Under the pieces are notes generated by a model. The model saw only the letters and a program-made list of their open reading frames with translations, had not been told where the DNA came from and searched no databases. Both the position numbers and the translations under genes were made by a program. From Mytilus edulis (taxonomy: Eukaryota > Mollusca > Bivalvia > Mytilida > Mytilidae), in contig NC_092354.1 in assembly GCF_963676685.1 (NCBI RefSeq), positions 16,312,746-16,376,745 on the forward strand: DNA of 64,000 nt, written 5' to 3'. Of this stretch, positions 55,835-64,000 are shown piece by piece (positions within the stretch are counted from its first letter, which is position 1; every line of letters starts with the position of its first letter).

Positions 55835-58800
55835 CTGCAAAGTAGAAAATAAGACATCAGTTATATTTAGGGTGTATACTATAGTTTTTGTACATTAAAA
55901 TCAATAAATCAAATTCTAAAACAGGTTATTTGTTACTCGTAAAGAAATGAGCTATGCTCTATTGATGCATAATATTTTAATTTTAGTTTCTTGTGTACAA
56001 TTTGGAAATTAGTATGGCGTTCATTGTCACTGAACAAGTATATATTTGTTTAGAGGCCAGCTGAAGGACGCCTCCGTGTGCGGGAATTTCTCGCTACATT
56101 GAAGACCTGTTGGTGACCTTCTGTTGTTGTTTTTTTTTTCTATGGTCGGGTTGTTGTCTCTTTGACACATTCCCCATTTCCATTCTCAATTTTATAGTCA
56201 GATAAACGTACAAAGAAGGTGTGCAATTTTGTATGATCATGTTATGTATTGTTAACAATCAGACACTAAAAGTCCTCATTTCTAACATAAATGCATATTG
56301 ACAAAACAATTACTTTATTAATTAGTGGTGAGCTCTGTCGTAGTTTTATAACTCTATAGGTAATGTAAAACTAGGAGTTTGTGCTTTTCTGGAGCACAAC
56401 AGTTGATTTTTGGGTATTCACATTCAAACATTCAAGTTTTGAACTTGAAGATTGGCGCCGTAGAAAATGGAGTTAATCCTGTTGTTCATATCTTTCTGTA
56501 AGCAGAAAATGGGTTGCAGATCGGAGACTATATCATTCACAAATGGAGCGATACTTCATTGGAATGTCATTGCAATACACATTAAGTGGTCACTAGGCAA
56601 TACACAAATAGTCTGGCAGTGGCTGGACCTTTAAAACGATATCCGTATAGTACACAAAGTGATATCTGTTGAGCTGTTATTGTATAAAAGAGGGGCGAAA
56701 GATATCAAAGGGACAGCCAAACTCATAGATCGAAAATTAATTGACGACACCATGGCTAAAAAAAGACAAACAGACAAATGAGAGTACACAAGACACAACA
56801 TAGAAAACTAAAGACTAAGCAACACAAACTCCGCCAAAAACTGGGAGTGATCACAGGTGCTCCGGAAGGGTAAGCAGATCCTGCTCCACATGTGGCACCC
56901 GTCGTGTTGCTCATTTTATTAGAAATCTGGTAAAAAGTCTAATTCAGTAGGTCACATTCGTGAAAAGGGAAGGGGATTGTAGTTACGACATGAGGAACAT
57001 ATCCGATATCATCTGTGAAACAGTTATTCATATACATAAGACTCCTCTTTGCAGAATAAAAGTGTATGTCTTTTTAAGACTCTGCAGCTGGTTCAGGAAA
57101 TTGTAATGTCTTTCATACTGTCCTGTTGTTTTGAGTTGATCATTTGTTTTATACGTCATTGATTTTAATGATATAACTACATTGAGTAGAACGGGATTTT
57201 TTTTTATGTCTCCAAATAATGGTTTATGTTGGATTTCCATTATTTTTTGTAAATGTAACACATTTGAATTCTTGATTGTTTATTGTTAACGTCTGGGTTT
57301 TTTCCCGTATTTATCAGTGATTTCTTTAATAAGTTGTTACGCTAAAAAATAACTTTAAAAAAGAAAATAAATCAAATTTCAGTTAAAAATAACAACTATA
57401 AAATATCCTACCTTGATTCACAGATATATTCATTGTCATTACTGTTGCAGATGTGCTTTGCCGTGTCATACCATTTACCACCAGATATAAGAAAACAACT
57501 GCCCACTTCAATGTCACTAGGATCTGATTCCCTGCCAGTAAAGCTGTTTGAGGCTGTTGTATTCCCAGATTGCCATACATAACTAATGCCATCCTTTGAC
57601 TCTAATCCAATAAAAGGAAGGGTTATATCTACAAGAAGTAGTAAATCAAGCTATATGTATATAAATAAAATGCTAAAAAGTCTGCAAAACAACACTAATA
57701 TATCAATATTAAAAAAGTAAACCGCAAATGTTAGTATCTATGAAAACAGATATTCTTTATCAGTATGATTATGACGTAAGATGAATCATATCAATTTATT
57801 TTGATTTACCCACAGGTTTTTGTTGTGTTCGTTTTCACAGGTTTTTTTATGTTTTATTGTGTGTACTATTGTTTGTTTATTTGTTTGTTTGTTTGTTTGT
57901 CCTTTACTTTTTTTAGCCATGGTGTAGTAATTTTATTTTTGATTTATTAGTTTAAATTTCCCTCTTGTATCTTTCGTCTCTCTTTTGAAACATATCCGTT
58001 GTAAAAAATCATATGGGCATTAAAACTCATAAGTCGAACACAATTTATTAATGCAAAAAAAAAATAAACCTATCTAAAGACAAACACTTCTAACCAAAGC
58101 ACAGCATAGAAAACCAGAGACTGAGAAACTGGAACCTAAAAAAAACAGGGCTGATATAAGGTGTTTTGGAAGGGTGAACAGATCATATTACACATGTGAC
58201 ATATATTCCGCCACCCTTGGTTGAATAGACAATTTGTAATCAAAACCCTCTTGTATGGTGATATTCGTAGGGCATGCAAGCTCCATAACAATGTAGGAAT
58301 TGGGAGATATATATTTCATATGCAAGTGCAGCTGGCATTTACCTATATAGAACTAGACAGTTAACAATTTAGAAGCTTAATTCTTCGATTTTGTCGTTAA
58401 TTTTGTTTGTGATAACTTGCATGCAGAAACTAGAATTACCTTCTTTTCAAATTATGTTATAGAACTTTTAATACAATGGTTTGTACCTAATTTTTAGATC
58501 TAGTATTCATAATTGCTTACCAATTTCGTCTATAGCTGAAACTATGAATCTGTTTTCTTCTTGGTTATTTATTTCCAAAAGAGTACCACACATGGAAGAG
58601 CAAATCTCCTTCAAAACAATATTTTAAGCAGACAGTTACCCACGTAATATAGTGTACACAACTTATTGTAAATGATAAGTGTACTTCAATGATAAAAAGA
58701 ACAAAATAAATAAATACGAATATGCACACCTTACATATAATGCACACATTAAATCATTACTTTTGTCACAAATTTGTAAAAAGTATAAATCTATAAAATT

Positions 58801-61800
58801 TCCCATCTGTGCTAAATAAGAACATACTAGTATATAACAATTTACCTTTGCCTTGTCATAACCGTTGATATGTTTCACAAATACGTATATGGACCCACTG
58901 AATGAACGTACACCAGCTACATGTACGTCATTTGGAACACCTAAATAATTGTAAATATAGATGATTGAGACATATCACAATGATTCATACGAGGAATCAC
59001 GGAATGTTTTATTATTTGAGATATCAAGATATATTACGGATTACAAATGTGTCGAGGTTTGTGATTGGATAACAACACAGAGATGTCAGAATATATTCAG
59101 GAAACTGCCGGGGTATATACGACGTTTTTAACCCCAATCGGGACCTCAAAAACGTCATCAAAACATCGGTTACTATGTGACATAGTCAAAAGCTACCAGA
59201 CTGTCAGAGGCTCACAGAGGGAAAATAGTGACGTGCTTCAGTCAATAATACATTTTTGAAACTAAATCACGCAATTTACACTTTTAATACTTACATTTAA
59301 TGTTAAAAGTGTTATTATAAATTATTACATACACGATACAATTATGTTCACAACAAATTAGAAAATCCTTCACGTATGACGAACATATCAGTTCGGGTTT
59401 TCAATATATATGTGTTTTTCAATGAATACCTGCACTGGAAAATAACATTAAGTCAGGGGTAATCCGTAATATATGTGTAATTCAGGTCTCAGAAAGGGTA
59501 TATACTGTGACATTCCCGGCTTAGGGCCTATATCCCCTTCGCCTTCGGCTCAGGGGATATAAACTCTAAGCCGGGAATGTCACAGTATATAACCTGTCTG
59601 AGACCTGAATAACATATAATATCTCTATATTTGAGGTGTTTTTTTTATACGAGATTGCATTTCATCATACTTTTAGTTCTTTAAGCTAAATTCAGTAAGA
59701 GTAAAACCCTATGTAATCAGGTTTTGTGTTGAAAAATATGAAGATTGATGTAAATACTTAAATAAAAGTACTAACAGAGTTATCTCCCTGTAGTGTTAGG
59801 TACCACCTTAAATAAAAGTACTAACTATATATATATGATCATTTCCTTTCTCGACATATTTAATACTGAATTCTAAAAAAAGTTTTTTAACTTTCAACTT
59901 GATATGATTCCAAAACATTTTTTTACATTAGCCAATGCTAATTATTAGGACCTATAAAATTATGAAGGCTCTTCGTTATCTCACAAAGCCAGAAAATCTT
60001 GAAAATACGTTAAAACAAATTGCATATCGGAGCGTTTCACTGATGTTTGGACATTGAATCCGTCTTCCAATTACAGTGAAACCTGACTAAACCGAACCCT
60101 GCATAAACCAAAAAGCTGTAAAAACCAAACATGTTCTTAAAGCATCGTCATATTAAATTGTATGCGTTCGAAACCGAACAAAGTTAAAGAGGTTCGGTTT
60201 AAACAGATTTAACTGTAAATTGAAAACAAGAATACTCATAAATCAAGATCAAGCAACGTGGTGAGATATCAAATAAAACACAAGTATTACATATGGCATT
60301 TATCGGACTCCATGTGCCGTCTTCCAAACATTTAATACTGTCATTCCCTTTAAGAGAATGACCAGCTGAGCACGTCAATTTTCCTGTGCTTCCTTCAATT
60401 TTCCCGTCTGTGCTAATAGTCATGTTTGCACAGGTTCTTGGTATTGGGTCTGAACACTCAACTACAAATATATTTTTAAAGATACATCACATGGAAAATA
60501 TATATACCTGAATCATAAGATAGAACGATTTTTTTGTAGTCAATGTTTTTCTTCTTCGTACTTTTTTTTTAAGATTTTTTCACATTTTTAATTCGAGAGT
60601 CACTAACGAGTCTGGCGCAGACGAACCCCGCGTCTAGCGTAAACAATTTTAATCCTTGTGTCAAAGTTGAGTTAATTTAATATGGACCCTCAATATCTAA
60701 TTACAAATCTGTTAACAAAGATCTATGTGTTATACTTTCATGTAGATACATTTACCATTTATCTAAATCTGAAGTTGGAAAGTCTATTTTTGATTAATGA
60801 CAAAACACCTTTTAGTAAACAATCAAGCCACGTTTAACGTCACAAGTGTTCCTAATCTAACATAAATAAACCATGTTTAATGAAATTTTCAGCATATTGC
60901 AAATAAAAAAAGTATCAAAAACTAATAAATATAGAACTCCTTGGTAAATAAGTTAAGCAGGAAGTCTACTAAATCATAATAAAATCAAACGCCCGATTAA
61001 CATGACTTAATCAACCAATGAAAAGAAAGGATGACAATGTTTTATTTCTGACTTGATACCAGCACTGTGCGACGCAAAGATGGGTTTAACCTGCTTAATT
61101 AGCTAGCTAATTATAAAGCTTGCATTTGTATGACAGTTGTTTACAGTTTTGTTATATTGATTATATTGGACGGGCAACAAAGTATAGACATACTAATAAC
61201 TTACCGACAGTTGGTATCTTGTGACATCTTTTCCTTTTCACTGAAAGTAGATTTTTTTTATCTATTTGAAGTAATAGAATCTTATTTTCGCACATCTCAT
61301 ATAAAAGAAGAACATTTAATTGTTGTTTTTTCTATCCAAACAGTATAAAAATTGTGTAATAATGGTACTACAAAACAACATGAATGTCTTAAATGATTCA
61401 TATGTTTAACAGTACACTCAACATGGATTACTTTATTAATTATCTTAGACATAATATTCTTGGAATTTTTCCATGTCGACAAATGAAAACAATACTGATG
61501 TTATGATCCGATCCATATTGCTTAACCAAACTTCAACATAGTTAATATTGAAGTTCAAATATTGAAAATTGTGCAAATATTTATATCACCATTTGGTGCC
61601 AGAAAGTAATTTATTATTTTCCTATGAAAAATTAAAAACAAAGTATAGTTTCAAAATTGTACCAAAACAATAATAAAAAAAGATGGCATGATAATATTTC
61701 AGCGAAAGTTGAAAATTGTGGGAAATAGCGCTAAACCTCTCACTTGTATGACAGTCGTATCAAATTCCATTATATTTAAAAAGAACTTTTTTTCAGGAAT

Positions 61801-62473
61801 CACAGAATAAATGTTTAACATTTTGTAAGAATGTATATGTTAGGTTGCAAAACATTTCTGACTATCCTTTACAGACGGTTCTTAACATAATGAAATTTCG
61901 GGTCTATTTTCGCAAAAGAAGTATATTTTGATCTGAGCGTCATTGATGAGTCTTATGTAAACAATACTCGCATCAGGCGTATTGAATTATAATTCGGGTA
62001 CATTTGATGACTAGAAGTATAGTAATTTTCCTGAAAGACTAGTGATTTTGTTAACAATATTTGATAAATATAGAAAACATTTTGTGTGTTTCTTAATACA
62101 GGCACGAAAAGTTAAAACGGCAACTGCATTGAAGAAATATATCATGACCCATATAAGTATTTATCTATAGTTTCTTATATCCTGTTAAGTAACTCAAACA
62201 TATAAATATTATTTAATACTTATAATCCGTGTCTTATACTGTATTTTGTATTATCATATGTTTCGTCTTGAACAATCATACGATATATTTAAATTGTTTT
62301 TCGTCGTGCTGACCATCTGTTAGAAACAATTGCAAGCTTGGTACATTGCGTTTGATTTCAATGATGCTTTCTAAATGTTTTTGTTTGAAAGAAACAAATA
62401 AAAACTTACTTTCAATGGCTGGAACAAGTAACAATCCCAAAAGAACGGTTATGGTGAGAACTAATGAATTCAT
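55825..62473 (-). CDS. Secreted Sushi (CCP) + C-type lectin domain protein
   Basis: Join on the minus strand: 62473-62410, 60461-60291, 58940-58846, 58608-58521, 57628-57412, 55834-55825; 645 nt, 214 aa, all GT-AG and in phase. Residues 1-21 are a signal peptide (MNSLVLTITVLLGLLLVPAI). Residues about 22-78 form a Sushi/CCP module (ECSDP, KLTCSAGHSL, IKCLEDGTW, final Cys made across the exon 2/3 junction). The rest is a short-form C-type lectin domain: SIYVFVKHINGYDKAKEICS, TLLEINNQEENRFI, FIGLESKDGISYVW, SCFLISGGKWYDTAKHIC, EYICES. The EPN/QPD and WND calcium-sugar motifs are absent, so binding, if any, is probably non-canonical. Expected to be extracellular, possibly an immune-recognition factor. 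The paralogue's tail is at 1,043-1,052. Confidence 0.93.
56035..56195 (+). repeat. Dispersed repeat R3 in intron 5
   Basis: Begins aagtatatatttgtttagag and runs through gccagctgaaggacgcctcc, gaagacctgttggtgacctt and ggtcgggttgttgtctcttt to cccatttccattctcaattt. Confidence 0.93.
56690..57050 (+). repeat. Dispersed repeat R4 in intron 5
   Basis: Contains aaaagaggggcgaaagatat, caaagggacagccaaactca, acaggtgctccggaagggta, tggcacccgtcgtgttgctc and catatccgatatcatctgtg. Confidence 0.88.
57412..57628 (-). CDS. Sushi-lectin exon 5 (core of lectin domain)
   Basis: 217 nt, acceptor tacttcttgtag, donor TCAAG|gtagga, phase 1 to 2. Reads DITLPFIGLESKDGISYVWQ ... SNSFTGRESDPSDIEVGS ... CFLISGGKWYDTAKHICNS ... 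NEYICES. Canonical Trp and three framework Cys are present. Confidence 0.93.
57800..58330 (+). repeat. Repeat R4 segments and TTTG microsatellite in intron 4
   Basis: 57,800-57,990 has the R4 distal part (tgttgtgttcgttttcacag, tagccatggtgtag, tcttgtatctttcgtctctc) with a TTTG tract at 57,871-57,902. 58,070-58,330 has another R4 stretch (gaaggg tgaacagatca, ttacacatgtgacat, aattgggagatatatat). Confidence 0.75.
58521..58608 (-). CDS. Sushi-lectin exon 4
   Basis: 88 nt, acceptor gttttgaag, donor AAATTG|gtaagc, phase 0 to 1. Reads EICSSMCGTLLEINNQEENR and FIVSAIDEI, the conserved helix 2/strand segment of C-type lectin domains. It contains an extra Cys (SMCG). Confidence 0.92.
58846..58940 (-). 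CDS. Sushi-lectin exon 3 (start of lectin domain)
   Basis: 95 nt, acceptor caattatttag, donor CAAAG|gtaaat, phase 1 to 0. Reads VPNDVHVAGVRSFSGSIYVF and VKHINGYDKAK. Confidence 0.9.
59029..59474. mobile_element. 446-bp element with perfect 16-bp inverted ends (intron 2)
   Basis: atatattacggattac at 59,029-59,044 and its exact complement at 59,459-59,474. No ORF of note; a 64-codon frame inside is not supported. The right end overlaps the next hairpin. Confidence 0.8.
59468..59621. mobile_element. Long hairpin (about 154 bp)
   Basis: The left arm (attcaggtctcaga ... tatactgtgacattcccggc ... atatcccct) pairs with the right arm (aggggatata ... gccgggaatgtcacagtata ... gagacctgaat) around cgccttcgg. 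Stem about 60 bp with few mismatches. Confidence 0.9.
60074..60215. mobile_element. MITE with CAGTGAAACCTG ends and TA target (intron 2)
   Basis: CAGTGAAACCTGactaaacc ... ttcggtttaaacagatttaactg between TA dinucleotides; 142 bp, third well-kept copy of this family. Confidence 0.88.
60291..60461 (-). CDS. Sushi-lectin exon 2 (CCP module)
   Basis: 171 nt, acceptor atatttgtag, donor CATAT|gtaata, phase 1 to 1. Contains ECSDPIPRTC, GKLTCSAGHSLKG and DSIKCLEDGTWSPINAI. The last half-cystine codon is split over the junction, a typical phase-1 domain boundary. Confidence 0.92.
60590..60670 (-). repeat. Dispersed repeat R1 remnant in intron 1
   Basis: gagagtcactaacgagtctg, gcgcagacgaaccccgcgtc, tagcgtaaacaattttaat. 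A second remnant lies at 61,930-62,012 (gagcgtcattgatgagtctt, gcgtattgaattataattc). Confidence 0.7.
62410..62473 (-). CDS. Sushi-lectin exon 1 (signal peptide)
   Basis: ATG at 62,473, donor GAAA|gtaagt, phase 1. 21 codons, hydrophobic core VLTITVLLGLLLVP. An open frame continues into the intron and is not used. Confidence 0.92.
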
Positions 62474-62540
62474 CGTTGGTGCTTTTACTGATTCAATTTA
62501 AAACAATAATGTGTTGTACGTATTACAAACTGACAACAGT

Positions 62541-62548
62541 ATATATAT
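62541..62548 (-). promoter_or_regulatory. TATA box of the Sushi-lectin gene
   Basis: TATATATA on the minus strand, 68-75 bp before the start codon. Transcription would begin near 62,512-62,517, leaving a short leader. Position and sequence fit; not tested. Confidence 0.5.
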
Positions 62549-64000
62549 TCAATATCATTTGTCACATCAGGTATTGATTTAGGAAATTATCTAACAGTTT
62601 ACATCATGACCAATCAGACAATTATATGTTACAGACCATGGAAATCTTATTTGTTGCTGAGCTAAAATCGGTTTTGATTTTTTTTCAATCTTCACTCAAG
62701 TGAAACACTTCTCTCTCTGTCATTAACAATCATACATGTGTTAGTGCATCACAAGTAGCCAAACTAGAAGTTAAAGTTATGTGTCAGTTTAACAGTTACC
62801 TGAATCGATAGTAAAACAACAAAATTATAATAAAATCTTTGAAACGGAAATGGAAACATAAGATTATACAGCTTGAGAGTCATCTTACAAAAGAAGGAAC
62901 TATAGTTTGATTGTCAATGAGACAACTCTTCATTAAAATAATTCCGTGTAATTTAACTTTAACTTCACATATTTGTAAAAATGTTTTGATTGATTGGTGT
63001 TTAACGCAATTGTAAGCACTATAGTGCTATTTCGTGATGGTCAGTTTATATTGGTGGCAAACTGAATTTTTCGGAAAGAACCAAAGCGTCTAGTTAAGCT
63101 GACAATCATATTTATTTAAGATTGGATTCGAGCGCACTTGCCACGTGTGAAATTCGACCTCACGAACCCCGGGGTTCATATTAATTTAAAAATAATCAAC
63201 GGTAAGTTTGACAAAAAATACAAGTGTTCATTAAATTAGCTTAACTGCCATCTTTTTCCATAATAAACGCAAAAGTTATAGCTAATTATTACTTCAGTAG
63301 AAAAACAAAATACATGGTAATAGCGTACATTTTAATGTATTTTGCTATTTCTTAAGCAAATATTTATTATGTGCTTTCAGTAACATAGGTGAAAACATTT
63401 TGTCGATTTCGCAGTATTAACATTGACATTTGTTATTTTGATTTTGGTTAATTTATATATTTCGAAATAGAATGATGTCCATATTTGCTGAACTTGTACA
63501 CTTTTTTGTTTAGGGGCAAGATGAAGCCTCTTCTTGTTGTGGGATTTTCGCCGAAGGTTAAAAACCAATAAATAGGCGTTATTCTTTGGTCGTGTTGTAC
63601 ATTATTGTATCATTTTTAAATGTATTATTCTTATATTCTTATATCTACTGTTATAAGGTTTCCATAATCTAATTTGAAATAAAATTTCAACCAGTTCAGC
63701 TGTTTGTCTAGCTAGCTAATATATACTTTTATTTTGTGTATAAATATAAAAGCAACAATTTAGGATTTTACAAAAACAAAAGTCGAACTTACCAAAGGGG
63801 AGACAACATTCGATAAAAACCGGACACATCTTAACGTTTACTAAGATCACACCTACATTTTGTGAGTATCAAACGTTCAGGGAAAGGGAACCAGTGTGCT
63901 TTAATATATACAGGGTTGTTCTATATTATATCACATGCTCGGAAAATGTATAGATGTGAAAGGAAGTCATTTTCAGTTTATCAAAACTTAAAAACCTGTT
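62549..64000. other. Gene-free right edge with repeat fragments
   Basis: R2 fragment at 62,895-62,945 (gattgtcaatgagacaactc), a tRNA-SINE-like repeat at 62,985-63,185, and an R3-like fragment at 63,478-63,600 (gaacttgtacacttttttgt, gggcaagatgaagcctcttc). No exon recognised. Confidence 0.5.
62985..63185 (-). mobile_element. Truncated SINE-like repeat (gattgattggtgtttaacgc family)
   Basis: The plus strand begins gattgattggtgtttaacgc and contains gcactatagtgctatttcgt. On the minus strand, near 63,150, cgtgaggtcgaatttcacac resembles a tRNA B box. The A-box end is missing. I recall the family as common in molluscs. Confidence 0.6.

Overview
This is a piece of an AT-rich animal nuclear genome: intron-rich genes with textbook GT-AG junctions, long non-coding stretches, and dense dispersed repeats and hairpin MITEs. 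Several repeat families (the motif ccagacgcgcgtttcgtct, the motif gatgtggtatgattgccaa, a tRNA-like SINE) are ones I associate from memory with mussels, so a bivalve mollusc, probably Mytilus or a close relative, is the best guess. No prokaryotic features are present.

Layout. (1) 1-2,430 (+): the last exon, 3' UTR and flank of a C-type-lectin-like gene whose other exons lie upstream of the window; a near-dimeric dispersed repeat is inserted in it. (2) 2,433-23,619: two large repeat complexes, RC1 (2,433-5,155) and RC2 (18,056-23,619), built of the same modules in opposite orientation. Between them lies one intact seven-exon plus-strand gene (5,599-14,753, 1,113 aa). It carries Cys/His clusters, a candidate RNase-H-like acidic triad split over three exons, a C2H2 finger and a conserved-looking C-terminal region. 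This looks like either a 21 kb DNA element with its own intron-rich transposase or a domesticated relative; it is the most interesting thing here. (3) 25.2-27.4 kb: a hairpin MITE and a truncated, frameshifted Penelope-like reverse transcriptase (-). (4) 27.7-35.5 kb (+): four small cysteine-rich exons of one repeated two-exon domain, with an inverted pair of 91/93-bp satellite arrays, MITEs and a 91-bp tandem array in or beside their introns. (5) 36.7-41.65 kb (-): a three-exon, 184-aa protein made of signal peptide, almost no ectodomain, one membrane helix and a tyrosine-rich tail, resembling a signalling adaptor. (6) 41.7-55.2 kb: no gene recognised; dispersed repeats, a 5.7 kb segment with 35-bp inverted ends, two tRNA-derived SINEs and minisatellites. 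(7) 55.2-62.55 kb (-): a complete six-exon gene for a 214-aa secreted Sushi + C-type lectin protein. Its 3' end is paralogous to the lectin tail at the left edge of the window, in inverted orientation. (8) 62.55-64 kb: repeats only.

Exons were assembled by hand from splice motifs, reading phase and domain logic. Repeat relationships were aligned by eye, so boundaries are approximate unless terminal repeats or target duplications are quoted. The lectin and the adaptor-like protein both fit innate-recognition roles expanded in bivalves, but nothing in the sequence shows that they work together.
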